Below are positions 7,035-15,722 of a stretch of 64,000 bases of DNA, piece after piece. The notes beneath the pieces are model-generated. The model was given only the letters and a program-made list of their open reading frames with translations, did not search any database and had not been told where the DNA came from. Positions within the stretch are counted from its first letter, which is position 1. Each line of letters starts with the position of its first letter. The stretch comes from Ardenticatenales bacterium. GTDB lineage: Bacteria > Chloroflexota > Anaerolineae > Promineifilales > Promineifilaceae. The DNA lies in the NCBI GenBank assembly GCA_020634575.1, contig JACKBM010000032.1, positions 1 to 64,000 of the forward strand, written 5' to 3'. The translations under genes and the position numbers were made by a program.

Positions 7035-9302
7035 ATGAAGAGGTGGATTTTACGCATTCTGGGCGGGATCGGCGCCCTGCTTCTGGCCCTACTTGTTGTC
7101 GCTGCTGCTCTGCCTGTCGAAACCGATCCATTTATCCTGCCTGAGGATTCCGGCGCCGGCTCGCGCACCATCCTGCCCTCCTACACCGGCCTGCAACGGG
7201 AATTCCCGGCCATCAACAGTCCGGCTGACAACCCCACCACGGAAGCAAAAGTGGCGCTGGGGCGGCTGCTCTTCTACGACCCCATCCTCTCCGCCGAAAA
7301 CGATATCAGCTGCGCCCATTGCCACCATCCAGACTTCGGCTTCAGCGACGGTTTGCCAACCGGCCTGGGCGCTGGGGCGGCTGGGGCTGGACCAGATCGA
7401 ACAGGCGGCTTTGCCCTCAACCGCAACACGCCAACCCTATGGAACGTCGCCTACGCCGGTAGCCTGTTCTGGGATGGGCGCGCCGCCAGCCTGGAAGAGC
7501 AGGTCGTGACACCCCTGACCCATCCAGACGAAATGGCGGCTGATCCGGACAGCCTGGTGGCCGAGCTGCGCGCCATCGATCAGTATCAGCAGCTCTTTGG
7601 CCAGGCCTTTGCCGGCGCCGGCGCTGATGCCGTCACTTACGAAAATTTACAGCGCGCGCTGGCCACCTTTGAGCGCAGTCTGCTGAGCAATGCCAGCCCC
7701 TTTGACCGGTACGCCGCCGGCCAGGTGGAAGCGCTGACCGCGCAGCAACGACGCGGTCTGAACCTGTTCCGCTCTGGCGCCACCCGCTGCTTTGAATGCC
7801 ATTCCGCACCGACCTTTGCCAGCGACACCTTCCGCGTTGTCGGCGTACCCAGCGACGATCCGGGCCGCAATGGAGTGAGCAGCGACGCACCGGCCGGTGC
7901 CTTCCGCGTCCCCACCCTGCGCAACATCGCCCTGACCGCCCCCTACATGCACGATGGCTCTCTGGCGACGCTTGAGGCCGTCGTCGAGTTCTATGCCGAC
8001 GGCGGCGGGCGCGCCTTTGGCAACGAAGAGATCGACCCATTTGTGCGCGGCTTTGCCCTCACCGAACAGGAGAAGGCCGACCTCGTCGCCTTCCTTTACG
8101 CCCTGACTGATGAACGCCTTTTGCCATCAGTGCCGAATAGCGTCCCCTCCGGCCTGCCCGTCGTCACCCGGCTGGACAACCCGGCCCGGGCCCTTGCCGC
8201 TGAGACCAACAGCGTCATCGGCGTGGGCGGTGAGCTGGCGGACCGGCCGGCGCAGACCTTCACCGTCGCCCCCGGCGACTCGATCCAGGCAGCCGTCGAC
8301 CAGGCCCGTGCCGGCGACACTATCCTGATCGAGTATGGCATCTACCATGAGACGGTGGTCGTCGATCTCAACGACATCACCATCGAGGGGATTCCCAACG
8401 ACGATGGCGCCCGGCCGGTGCTGGATGGGCGCGGCGTCCTCTCGGATGGCATCATCTCCTCCGGCAGCAACTTCGCCGTCGGCAAGCTCCATGTGCGTGA
8501 TTACATCGACAACGGCATCCTCGTCGAAGGCGTCACCGGCGTCCACATGTACGACATTTTCTCGGAGAACACCGGCACTTACGGCCTGTACCCTGTGCAG
8601 AGCACCGACGTCCTGATCGAGCGCAGCGAAGTGACCGGCAATCATGATGCGGGCATCTACGCCGGCCAATGTGAAAATGTGGTTGTGCGCGAGAGCGTCG
8701 CTTACGGCAACGTTATCGGCATCGAGATCGAGAATACGCTGAACGCTGAGGTCTACGACAACCTCACCTACGAGAACACCAACGGCATCTTCATCGTGCT
8801 ACTGCCCAACCTGACCTCGAAAGTGTCACGCGGGGCCACGGTGTACAACAATGTCTCGCGCGACAACAACATCGACAACTTCGGTCGGGCCGGCGCCACG
8901 GTAGCTCTGCTGCCACCGGGCGTGGGCATCCTGTTGCTTTCTTCGGATCATAACGAGGTGTACAACAACACCGTGACCGGCAACAAAACCAGCGGCATCG
9001 CCATCTTTAATCTGGAGAGTACCGGCATGTTCAACGAGCTGGACATCGACCCGACGCCGGAATACAACTACGTCCACAACAACGTCTTCGACAACAACGG
9101 CTACGACCCGGACGCCTTTGTGCGCGATCTGGGCATCCCGGTCGGCGACGTGTTGTGGGATGGGACCGGCTTCGGCAACACCTTCAACGAGCCGGAGGCG
9201 CAGGGCAACTTCCCGCCGCTGCTGCCGGGTAACGGCTGGCCGGAAGCGATCCAGCGCGTTTATCACCGGGCGTTGGGGCTATTGCTCAGCCTGGTTGGTT
9301 GA
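7035..9302 (+). CDS. Di-haem peroxidase (MauG/CcpA type) fused to a right-handed beta-helix
   Basis: A 755-residue exported protein. Residues 1-27 are a signal or anchor segment. Residues about 50-360 are a bacterial di-haem cytochrome c peroxidase domain with haem motifs CAHCH (93-97) and CFECH (252-256), LFWDGRAASLEEQ, and PTLRNIALTAPYMHDGSL. Residues about 400-740 begin PGDSIQAAVDQARAGDTILI and continue as parallel beta-helix repeats of the NosD/pectate-lyase type (NDAGIYAG-like rungs with many N, G and V). The first domain normally reduces peroxide or oxidises a partner; the second is a binding or saccharide-active fold. AAGGAG lies six bases before the ATG. The next gene starts at TGATG, overlapping the stop codon. 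The combination in one chain is unusual. Confidence 0.9.
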   Translation: MKRWILRILGGIGALLLALLVVAAALPVETDPFILPEDSGAGSRTILPSYTGLQREFPAINSPADNPTTEAKVALGRLLFYDPILSAENDISCAHCHHPDFGFSDGLPTGLGAGAAGAGPDRTGGFALNRNTPTLWNVAYAGSLFWDGRAASLEEQVVTPLTHPDEMAADPDSLVAELRAIDQYQQLFGQAFAGAGADAVTYENLQRALATFERSLLSNASPFDRYAAGQVEALTAQQRRGLNLFRSGATRCFECHSAPTFASDTFRVVGVPSDDPGRNGVSSDAPAGAFRVPTLRNIALTAPYMHDGSLATLEAVVEFYADGGGRAFGNEEIDPFVRGFALTEQEKADLVAFLYALTDERLLPSVPNSVPSGLPVVTRLDNPARALAAETNSVIGVGGELADRPAQTFTVAPGDSIQAAVDQARAGDTILIEYGIYHETVVVDLNDITIEGIPNDDGARPVLDGRGVLSDGIISSGSNFAVGKLHVRDYIDNGILVEGVTGVHMYDIFSENTGTYGLYPVQSTDVLIERSEVTGNHDAGIYAGQCENVVVRESVAYGNVIGIEIENTLNAEVYDNLTYENTNGIFIVLLPNLTSKVSRGATVYNNVSRDNNIDNFGRAGATVALLPPGVGILLLSSDHNEVYNNTVTGNKTSGIAIFNLESTGMFNELDIDPTPEYNYVHNNVFDNNGYDPDAFVRDLGIPVGDVLWDGTGFGNTFNEPEAQGNFPPLLPGNGWPEAIQRVYHRALGLLLSLVG

Positions 9303-9664
9303 TGCTGCGCCTCCTCTTCCGACTGGCGCGCACGCCGCTGGCGGGGTATCTGGTCGGGCTGGCTTTCACCTACTTCAGCTTTGCCATCCCGGCCCGGCGG
9401 CTGCGGGAAACAACGACCCTTGTCGCCTTCCATCATCCCCAGCCCAGCTACCCGGTCCACATCCTGATCGTGGCCAAGAAGCAGCTGACTGACGTCACGG
9501 CCGTGGGCGAGGCGGATGTCGCCTTTATGCAGGATCTGTTTGCGGTGACGGGTAGTTTAGTGGCGGAGCTGGGGTTGGCACCGGCCGGTTATCGCCTCAT
9601 CAGCAACGGCGGCGCATTTCAGGATGTGAAGCATTTGCATTTTCATCTGGTGGCGGGGGAGTAG
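9302..9664 (+). CDS. HIT-family nucleotide-binding protein
   Basis: A 120-residue histidine-triad protein. The family hydrolyses or transfers nucleotidyl groups using a central His of HxHxHxx. Here the motif is HLHFHLVAG at the extreme C-terminus, preceded by GYRLISNGGAFQDVKH, a good match to the Hint active-site loop. The start is the ATG in TGATG that overlaps the peroxidase stop; a TTG three bases earlier would also be in frame. The N-terminus (LFRLARTPLAGYLVGLAFTYFSF) is more hydrophobic than usual and could be membrane-associated. Cytosolic enzyme activity next to exported cytochromes has no obvious functional link. Confidence 0.88.
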   Translation: MLRLLFRLARTPLAGYLVGLAFTYFSFAIPARRLRETTTLVAFHHPQPSYPVHILIVAKKQLTDVTAVGEADVAFMQDLFAVTGSLVAELGLAPAGYRLISNGGAFQDVKHLHFHLVAGE

Positions 9665-9686
9665 CTGTGAGCACGGGCCTGCGGCC

Positions 9687-9738
9687 CTTTTAGCTGTTAG
9701 TACGCTGCGCTTTCAGCGGTCAGTACAAGCTGCCAGTT
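9687..9738. repeat. Modular hairpin repeat, family A copy 1
   Basis: GGGCCTGCGGCCC hairpin, then TTAGCTGTTAG, TACGCTGCGCTTTCAGC and GGTCAGTAC. The same words recur in other orders at 12065-12245, 13545-13726 and 55333-55382. Confidence 0.7.
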
Positions 9739-9759
9739 ATGATCTAGTGGGACAGAGCC

Positions 9760-10557
9760 ATGGCGGGTAAGTTAAAGACTCTTGGGCAGACCTATTGGGG
9801 CCTGATTGTTGGCTTCATCATTTGCATTTGCTGCATGGCGGCGTGTCAGGGCGCAGAAAATGGCCAGGGCACATTACCTGCAGAAACCATGGGCGCGGAA
9901 GTAACAGTCGCATCCGCCACAGCAACAAGTGGCCCCACGCCATCGACAACGCCAATTGCACCTATCACAGCTGGATTTCCACTTCAGCCAGGCGCTACCT
10001 GGGTTTACTCGCATACAGCGTATTTCGGCACAGCAACCAGTACTTACATTATCACCGAAACAGTTATGAGCCTGGAAATCAGGGATGCATATTGGATCGC
10101 GGAGATGGCGCGCCAATGGCAACCGGTGGCAGGAACATTGAAGGAAGCAGACGTTTCCGGACTGGATGTGCCTCATCATTGGTACATCTTTGATCTGCCC
10201 AATGTGTATCACCAGAGATCGGCCCTGGACCTCGGCGAGGTCGAAAACTCATGGCTGGAGTACAGACTGCCGATGGACGCCTATGCGAGTTGGTATCCCG
10301 ATCCGGGACAGCGCCAAGCGGGGGCTACCGGCTTCGTGGGTCAGCGCAGGGTTGAGGAGGTCGGGGTGATGGTGGTACCGGCCGGTACCTTCGCCAACTG
10401 CTTCCTCCTATTCACAGGCTTTAACAACGGCCCGACCCGTGATTGGTTTTGTGAAGGCGTTGGCCTGGTGGAGCGACAGTTTGATCATCAAGGCACAAGC
10501 TACGGCTATCACACAATCCTGATAAACATGGGCACAGCGGTCGAGCCTAATCCATGA
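9760..10557 (+). CDS. Putative lipoprotein of unknown function
   Basis: A 265-residue exported protein. The leader MAGKLKTLGQTYWGLIVGF continues into a hydrophobic run ending in lipobox MAAC (Cys29), followed by a Ser/Thr/Pro/Ala-rich linker (about 35-70) and a folded region beginning FPLQPGATWVYSHTAYFGTA. That opening resembles the beta-rich lipocalin-like modules of other Chloroflexota lipoproteins that start with PLxxGxxWVY. A GTFANCFLLFTG segment and CEGVGLVERQF near the end are the family's recurrent strands. No catalytic motif is evident. It is a single gene, lower in GC than its neighbours, with a family A repeat just upstream. Confidence 0.75.
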   Translation: MAGKLKTLGQTYWGLIVGFIICICCMAACQGAENGQGTLPAETMGAEVTVASATATSGPTPSTTPIAPITAGFPLQPGATWVYSHTAYFGTATSTYIITETVMSLEIRDAYWIAEMARQWQPVAGTLKEADVSGLDVPHHWYIFDLPNVYHQRSALDLGEVENSWLEYRLPMDAYASWYPDPGQRQAGATGFVGQRRVEEVGVMVVPAGTFANCFLLFTGFNNGPTRDWFCEGVGLVERQFDHQGTSYGYHTILINMGTAVEPNP

Positions 10558-10591
10558 TCATTGATCGCAGGGTCGGGCTACTGACCAGTCT

Positions 10592-10599
10592 GGTACAAT
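10592..10599 (+). promoter_or_regulatory. Extended -10 promoter of nth, near-leaderless
   Basis: TGGTACAAT (TGn plus TACAAT at 10594-10599) lies six bases before the ATG at 10606, so transcription would begin almost at the start codon. No clear -35 box is seen at the expected distance. Confidence 0.4.
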
Positions 10600-10605
10600 A
10601 GCGGA

Positions 10606-11256
10606 ATGTCAGCTAAAGCATCCCTAAAGCCACCTGCCCCGGTGCCTGTCACCATCGCCCGCCTCCGCGAGCGCCATCCAGATGCCCATTGTGAGTTGGA
10701 TTATGGGAACCCGCTGCAGCTTTTGGTAGCGACTATTTTGTCCGCCCAATGCACCGACGTGCGCGTGAACCAGGTGACGCCGGTGCTATTTGCGCGCCAT
10801 CCCGATGCCGCCGCTCTGGCCGGCGCCGATCGCGCCGAGTTAGAGGAAATCGTGCGCTCCACCGGCTTTTACCGGCGCAAGGCCCAGCACATCCAGGAAA
10901 CCGCCGCGCTCATCCTGCAGCGCTACGGCGGCGAAGTCCCCAATGAAATGGATAAGCTGCTCACCCTGCCGGGCGTCGCACGCAAAACCGCCAATGTCGT
11001 CCTCGGCGAATGTTTCCGCATCGCCAACGGCATCGTCGTGGACACCCACGTCCGCCGCCTCTCCCAACGGCTCGGCTGGACCACTGAGCAGGACCCCGTC
11101 AAAATCGAAAACGACCTGACCACCATCATCCCCAAAGAAGATTGGCTCGACATCTCCCACCTCCTCATCTTCCACGGCCGCCGCATCTGCACCGCCCGCA
11201 AACCAGCCTGCCCCGCCTGCCCCCTCAACGACATCTGCCCCGCCTCCACCACCTAG
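10606..11256 (+). CDS. nth: Endonuclease III (DNA glycosylase/AP lyase)
   Basis: A 216-residue base-excision repair enzyme that removes oxidised pyrimidines and nicks abasic sites. Seen: ATILSAQCTDVRVNQ, the helix-hairpin-helix LPGVARKTANVVLGE with catalytic Lys127, the essential Asp146 in VVDTHVRRLSQRLGW, and the C-terminal 4Fe-4S motif C195-x6-C202-x2-C205-x5-C211. Length and motif spacing match the E. coli enzyme. The start at 10606 sits six bases after an extended -10 box, so the message may be leaderless. It stands alone between a lipoprotein gene and a repeat-bearing gap. Confidence 0.97.
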   Translation: MSAKASLKPPAPVPVTIARLRERHPDAHCELDYGNPLQLLVATILSAQCTDVRVNQVTPVLFARHPDAAALAGADRAELEEIVRSTGFYRRKAQHIQETAALILQRYGGEVPNEMDKLLTLPGVARKTANVVLGECFRIANGIVVDTHVRRLSQRLGWTTEQDPVKIENDLTTIIPKEDWLDISHLLIFHGRRICTARKPACPACPLNDICPASTT

Positions 11257-11657
11257 CCCACGCCCAGCCCTGCGCCGCAAAATACGTCGTACAGACGCCG
11301 CCGACAACGCCGCTGGTCCGCTTATCTCACCAGCTGAATGAACGCCAGCGACCGGGAACGCTCGGATGGCAGCAGCACTTCGGCTCCGGTGGATCCAGAT
11401 TCCCGTGCTGATCGCCGGCATAGAGTTCGCCCATCACGCCCAACAGGCGACGCGCCACCGCGCGTCTCTACGGGCGGACCGGCGATCTACCCAACACCAC
11501 CTCTTCCCCCTGTCATCCGGCCCGCCGCACGGTGAATCGTGCCGCCACCCTCTCATGGCGCTATTGGCCGCGTTTACAATCATCCACCGCCAACCGTGAT
11601 AAATGGCATTCTGGTCATAACGGGCCAACACCCATCACCACCAGCCGACCGCGACAT
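11257..11657. other. 401-bp gap with no convincing gene
   Basis: Between the converging nth and yjbQ genes. It holds one family E hairpin (11449-11475). On the minus strand a short open stretch ending at a TAA at 11322-11324 reads plausibly (SERSRSLAFIQLVR at its end) but has no start, partner domain or continuation that I can recognise; it may be a decayed gene end. Confidence 0.5.
11449..11475. repeat. Family E hairpin copy
   Basis: GACGCGC and GCGCGTC around CACC, followed by TCTACGGG. This is the one copy not adjacent to a stop codon. Confidence 0.6.
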
Positions 11658-12050
11658 CTACGCCCCACCGTGGTCGCGGTGCTCGCACAAATAAATGCCC
11701 TGCCAGGTCCCCAGGTGAAAACGCCCGTCGCGCACGGGCAACGTCAGCCCACTGCCCAGCATAACCGCTTTCAGATGGGCCGGCATATCGTCCGGCCCTT
11801 CATAAGTGTGCCGATAATAAGGCGCATTTTCCGGCGCCAGCACATTGAAGTGAGCCTCCATATCCTGACGCACCGTCGGATCTGCGTTTTCATTCAGCGC
11901 CAACGAGGCCGACGTATGCTGAATAAAAACATGCGCCAACCCCACCTTAAAGTCCGCCAGCTCCGGCAACTGCCGTACGATCTCAGCCGTCACCAGGTGA
12001 AAACCACGCGGACGAGGAGCGAGGGTGAGTTCTTTTTGAAGCCAGTTCAT
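11658..12050 (-). CDS. yjbQ: YjbQ/UPF0047 family protein
   Basis: A 130-residue member of UPF0047, complete by length. Conserved motifs: GLAHVFIQHTSASLALNENADPTVRQDME with its fixed His, Thr and Asn residues, the HAHLKAV-like PAHLKAVMLGSGLTLPV, and the end GTWQGIYLCEHRD, where the family has GTWQQ and a C-terminal metal-site His. E. coli YjbQ can complement loss of thiamin phosphate synthase, but its natural role is unsettled. The structure is a beta-barrel trimer with a metal-like site. Single gene, minus strand, transcribed toward nth. Confidence 0.92.
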   Translation of the reverse strand: MNWLQKELTLAPRPRGFHLVTAEIVRQLPELADFKVGLAHVFIQHTSASLALNENADPTVRQDMEAHFNVLAPENAPYYRHTYEGPDDMPAHLKAVMLGSGLTLPVRDGRFHLGTWQGIYLCEHRDHGGA

Positions 12051-12064
12051 GGTGATCCTTTTGA

Positions 12065-12245
12065 GCTGTTAGCTGATAGCTATTAGCTGTTAGTACGCTG
12101 CACTTTCAGCGGTCAGCCCGGCGCTGGCGCGCCTCTCAGTCATCACTGAAAGCGGCGCAGCCGCCTACTGATGGCTGAAAGCGCAGCGTACTGACAGCCA
12201 AAGGGCCACCGGCCCGAGCTAACAGCTAACAGCTCTTTGCTGACA
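12065..12245. repeat. Long modular inverted repeat, family A copy 2
   Basis: Left arm words (AGCTGTTAGCTGATAGCT, TTAGTACGCTGC, CTTTCAGC) return inverted on the right (GCTGAAAGCGCAGCGTACTG, AGCTAACAGCTAACAGCT), enclosing smaller hairpins (CGGCGCTGGCGCGCC, GCGGCGCAGCCGC, GGGCCACCGGCCC). Its right edge, CTGACA, provides the -35 box of the aminotransferase gene. Confidence 0.8.
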
Positions 12246-12268
12246 GCTCCTCTCACCAGTGCTAGAAT
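12240..12268 (+). promoter_or_regulatory. Promoter of the aminotransferase gene
   Basis: CTGACA (12240-12245), 17-base spacer, TAGAAT (12263-12268) preceded by TGC (extended -10). The -35 box is inside the family A repeat. The leader of about 95 bases contains a copy of ACCGGCCGGT at 12291-12300. Confidence 0.65.
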
Positions 12269-12369
12269 AGCGACGCTTTGGCCGCTGCCCACCGGCCGGT
12301 TCCCAAGCCCATATCTTAAAACGGTCAGATCCCCGGCGCCAATGTTTGATCTGGCCTGGAGTATTACAC

Positions 12370-13545
12370 ATGAAAGATCTATCCACCCTTCTCGGCAGCA
12401 TTCCCCCGTCAGCCACCCTGGCTGTGTCTGACAAGGCCAGTGCAATGCGCGCCGCCGGCCATGACGTTATCGCCCTTGCCGGAGGCGATCCCGATTTTGA
12501 TACCCCCAAACATATCGTCGACGCGGCCATTGAGGCGATGCGCAACGGCAAAACCCATTACCCCGCCCCGACCAAGGGCATTCATCCCGCCCTCGAAGCC
12601 ATCGCCGCCAAGATGGAGCGGGAAAATGGGATCACCGTCAACCCAAAGAGTGACATCGTCATCACCCCCGGCGGCAAATGGGCGCTCTACCTGGCCCTGG
12701 CCGCCATGATCAACCCGGGCGACGAAGTACTTTACCTGGAACCAGTCTGGGTCTCCTACCCGCCCATGATCACCCTGGCCGGCGGCGTCGCCGTCCCCGT
12801 CAGCCTGGATGGCAACGACAATTTCCGCATCACTGCTGCCGCCCTGGAAGCCAAGATCACGCCAAAAACCAAGGCGATCATGGTGACCACGCCCAGCAAC
12901 CCGACCGGCCGGGTCATGACCAAAGAAGAGATGGCTGATATCGTCGCCGTCTGCCTCAAACACGATCTCTACTGCATCGCCGACGAGCTATACGAGAAGC
13001 TAGTCTTCGACGATCATGTCCATTACTCCCTCGGCGCCCAGCCCGGCATGGCCGAGCGCACGCTCACTGTCAATGGCCTTTCCAAAGCTTACGCCATGAC
13101 TGGCTGGCGCCTCGGCTGGCTGGCCGGCCCGACGCCCGTGATGAAAATGGCCGCCAAGATGCACAGCCAGACCGTCACCTCTGCCGCCACCTTCACCATG
13201 CACGCCGCCGTCGCCGCTCTGAACGGGCCGCAGGATGTCGTGGCGGAAATGTGCCAGAGCTACCGCCAGCGGCGCGACTTCGTCGTCGATGCCCTGAACG
13301 AGCTGCCCGGCATTGAGTGTGCCTCCATTGAAGGCGCCTTCTATCTCTTTCCCAAATTCACCCACACCCAGCGCAATAGCGTCGAACTGGCTGATTTCCT
13401 GCTGGACAAAGCCGGCGTCGCCGGCACGCCGGGCATTGCCTTCGGCTCCTCCGGCGAAGGCCACCTCCGCTTCTCCATCGCCACCGCCATGAGCGACCTG
13501 GAACGCGCAGTGGAGCGGATTGCGAAAGTCGCTACCGAGCTTTAG
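12370..13545 (+). CDS. Class I PLP-dependent aminotransferase (aspartate aminotransferase-like)
   Basis: A 391-residue fold-type I transaminase of the thermophile-type AspC (I-gamma) group. Seen: LAGGDPDFDTPKHIVDAA, ITPGGKWALYLALAAMINPGDEV, the NPTGRV loop, IADELYEKLVFD, the PLP-Schiff-base Lys239 in GLSKAYAMTGWRLGW, and the C-terminal substrate Arg in HLRFSIA. It probably interconverts aspartate or another acidic/aromatic amino acid with its 2-oxoacid. I chose the ATG at 12370, eight bases after GGAG; a TTG at 12346 lacks support. The promoter lies partly in an upstream repeat. Confidence 0.92.
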   Translation: MKDLSTLLGSIPPSATLAVSDKASAMRAAGHDVIALAGGDPDFDTPKHIVDAAIEAMRNGKTHYPAPTKGIHPALEAIAAKMERENGITVNPKSDIVITPGGKWALYLALAAMINPGDEVLYLEPVWVSYPPMITLAGGVAVPVSLDGNDNFRITAAALEAKITPKTKAIMVTTPSNPTGRVMTKEEMADIVAVCLKHDLYCIADELYEKLVFDDHVHYSLGAQPGMAERTLTVNGLSKAYAMTGWRLGWLAGPTPVMKMAAKMHSQTVTSAATFTMHAAVAALNGPQDVVAEMCQSYRQRRDFVVDALNELPGIECASIEGAFYLFPKFTHTQRNSVELADFLLDKAGVAGTPGIAFGSSGEGHLRFSIATAMSDLERAVERIAKVATEL

Positions 13546-13726
13546 CTGTTAGCTGTCAGCCCGGCGCTGACGCGCCTTTCAGCTGTCAGTACGCGGCTCC
13601 GCCGCTTTCAGTGAGCTGTGGATACCCACCACTGAAAGGGCCGCAGGCCCGTACTGACAGCTGAAAGCGCAGCATACTGATAGCTAACAGCTAAAAGGCG
13701 CGCCAGCGCTGTGCTGATAGCTTCTA
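13545..13726. repeat. Long modular inverted repeat, family A copy 3
   Basis: Starts inside the aminotransferase stop (TTTAGCTGTTAGCTGTCAG) and ends GCTGTGCTGATAGCT just before the next gene. Nested hairpins: GCGGCTCCGCCGC, GGGCCGCAGGCCC, and CACTGAAAG pairing with CTTTCAGTG. Same words as the copies at 9687, 12065 and 55333, in a different order. Confidence 0.8.
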
Positions 13727-13745
13727 CCTATGCTAAAGTAAAGCG

Positions 13746-15713
13746 ATGGGCAAAATCAGATATGAGTGGGAAGAGTTGGATTGGGCAGATGAGGAGCACC
13801 CGGAACCCCCGCGTCGCTTCCAACCACCCAGGTTGCCCACCCGGTGGCTACTGGGCATTCTCTTCGTATCGGCGCTGCTAATTCTGGGTAGCTGGCTGCT
13901 GAATCTGCGCCGGCAGGAAATTGTCGAAGCGGCCCTTATTCAGGAAACACAGGCCTTGCTCGACCTCGAGCGCAGCGCCTTTCTCGCGGGCGACGGCGAA
14001 CTCTTTTTCACCCTGCACGCCAGCGACACTGGCTGGCGCGCCGCCCAATTGAGCCCAGACAACCTGGCCATCATTCGCAGCGGACAGACCGTTACGACGG
14101 CCGAACAGCAGGGCAATCTACTGTGGGCCGAAGCAAATTGGCTGGAAGGGACAGAACGATATCATCGTCTCCTTTTCTTTCAGTATGAAGGCCCGCAGTT
14201 GCAGCGGGCACCGGCCGGTGGCCCCTACTGGGGTCCGCGCCGCAACAGCGCCCAGCCCTGGGGCACCCTGTCGCTCACCCGGGCCGACTCGGCTTTTGAA
14301 ACGGTCATCAGCAGCTTCATCACCGCCGAACTGGACCGGCGGGGCCAGCTTTGTAGCAGCACCTGCCCGCCCCTGACCGTCACCATCGCCCCCGACCTGG
14401 CGCCAACCGCCCTGCAAAACCACATTCGTATTCCCTCACCGCGCCTGGTCGGCCTGACCGAGGCAGGTGAGCCATCACCGCACTACTGGGAATTGGTCGC
14501 CGAACGGCTGGGCGCGCCGCTGAGCCGAACAACTATCACGTTTGCTGTGCCGCTGTATCAGTTGCAGTTCTATGAATCCATCGCGGCCGAGTTTCATCAG
14601 CGCCAGCGCCAGGTACAGGTTGAGCTCATCACGCTAGACAAACTCCCAACCGAGCCTTTGGCGCTCCTGGCCCAGGTCGATGGCGCGGCAACCACGCCGC
14701 ATAATTCGCTCAACATCCTGGAGCCTTCGTTCACGCTCACAGCCGATCTGCTGGCAGCCGGCGCCGTGGTCGACCTGACCGATCTGGCTTTCTCCGATCC
14801 CAGCTTTGCGCCCGGCGACTTTTACGAGCAGATCTGGCAGGGCGGCCTCTGGCAGGAACGGCTCTGGCTGGTGCCGCAGGGCGCCTATCTGCCCGTGATC
14901 TTTTACGACAAAGCGGCCTATGAGCTCACCGAACGACCGTTCCCTTCCATGGGCTGGACCTGGGCGGAAATGCTGGCCGAAATCAGCTACCTGAGCCAGG
15001 CTCAGCCAGCCTGGGTCCGTTGGGGGCTGGCTGACCAGCGCGCCGATCTGCTCTATGCCTATGCCTACGCCCAAACGCCAGACTGCGGCGCCCCGGCCTG
15101 TGCCAGCCAGCTCACGCCTGCAGCACGTGCCGCCGCTCTGGACTGGTATCTCTCGCTACTGATCGGTCCCAACGGCCAGGCCGGCTCCGGACCACTGCAC
15201 CACCCTCGCGGGATTAATGACCTGGAGCGGCTCAGCGCAGCCCTGACCGTGGTCTCAACCCGGCGCCAGGCCGCCTTCTGGGTTGAAGATCCCTCCCGTT
15301 TTGAGTACCATCTACTACTTAATTCATTGGGTGTGCTTCCCTTCCCGGCTTCCGACGAGTTTAATTCGTCAACACCATTGTGGATTCAGGGTAGCGTCAT
15401 GAGTTCGGCCTCAACGCAACCGATGGCCACCTGGGAATGGCTGCGATTTCTGAGCTTCCGGCAAGTCAATGCCAGTGATCGCCTCATTCCGGCCCGACCC
15501 TCTGTTGCCAATCAGACGAATTTCTGGACCAGCCTGCCCCGGGACGTTGATAATGCGATGCGAACCGCATTTCCCTTTGCCCGCCCAATCCCATTTACCG
15601 AGCAGAAGCGCTTCGCCTGGGCCCAAATTGACGCCCTGGTTGATGGTTCGCTCACCGTGGCCGAAGCGTCTTCACCTGAGACTTTGCGCTGGTTCCAAAA
15701 CCCGCAGCCGTAG
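13746..15713 (+). CDS. Membrane-anchored extracellular-binding-protein-like protein
   Basis: A 655-residue single-pass protein: an acidic cytosolic tail (1-30), one membrane helix (34-52), and a long exported part. Residues about 58-230 (ALLDLERSAFLAGDGELFF onward) look like an NTF2/SnoaL-type module. Residues about 260-640 resemble a family 1 solute-binding protein, with TITFAVPLYQLQFYESIAAE for the first strand, WLVPQGAYLPVIFYDKAAYE for the hinge region, and a late FLSFRQ helix. It lacks a lipobox and no ABC permease is nearby, so it may be a sensor or anchored receptor rather than a transporter part. The next gene starts nine bases downstream, so they probably form an operon. Confidence 0.7.
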   Translation: MGKIRYEWEELDWADEEHPEPPRRFQPPRLPTRWLLGILFVSALLILGSWLLNLRRQEIVEAALIQETQALLDLERSAFLAGDGELFFTLHASDTGWRAAQLSPDNLAIIRSGQTVTTAEQQGNLLWAEANWLEGTERYHRLLFFQYEGPQLQRAPAGGPYWGPRRNSAQPWGTLSLTRADSAFETVISSFITAELDRRGQLCSSTCPPLTVTIAPDLAPTALQNHIRIPSPRLVGLTEAGEPSPHYWELVAERLGAPLSRTTITFAVPLYQLQFYESIAAEFHQRQRQVQVELITLDKLPTEPLALLAQVDGAATTPHNSLNILEPSFTLTADLLAAGAVVDLTDLAFSDPSFAPGDFYEQIWQGGLWQERLWLVPQGAYLPVIFYDKAAYELTERPFPSMGWTWAEMLAEISYLSQAQPAWVRWGLADQRADLLYAYAYAQTPDCGAPACASQLTPAARAAALDWYLSLLIGPNGQAGSGPLHHPRGINDLERLSAALTVVSTRRQAAFWVEDPSRFEYHLLLNSLGVLPFPASDEFNSSTPLWIQGSVMSSASTQPMATWEWLRFLSFRQVNASDRLIPARPSVANQTNFWTSLPRDVDNAMRTAFPFARPIPFTEQKRFAWAQIDALVDGSLTVAEASSPETLRWFQNPQP

Positions 15714-15722
15714 GATAGTTTT

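Noticed and set aside
11322..11460. A decayed gene on the minus strand between nth and yjbQ
   Set aside because: Only one short plausible stretch with no start, and a family E repeat cuts it; too little to call.
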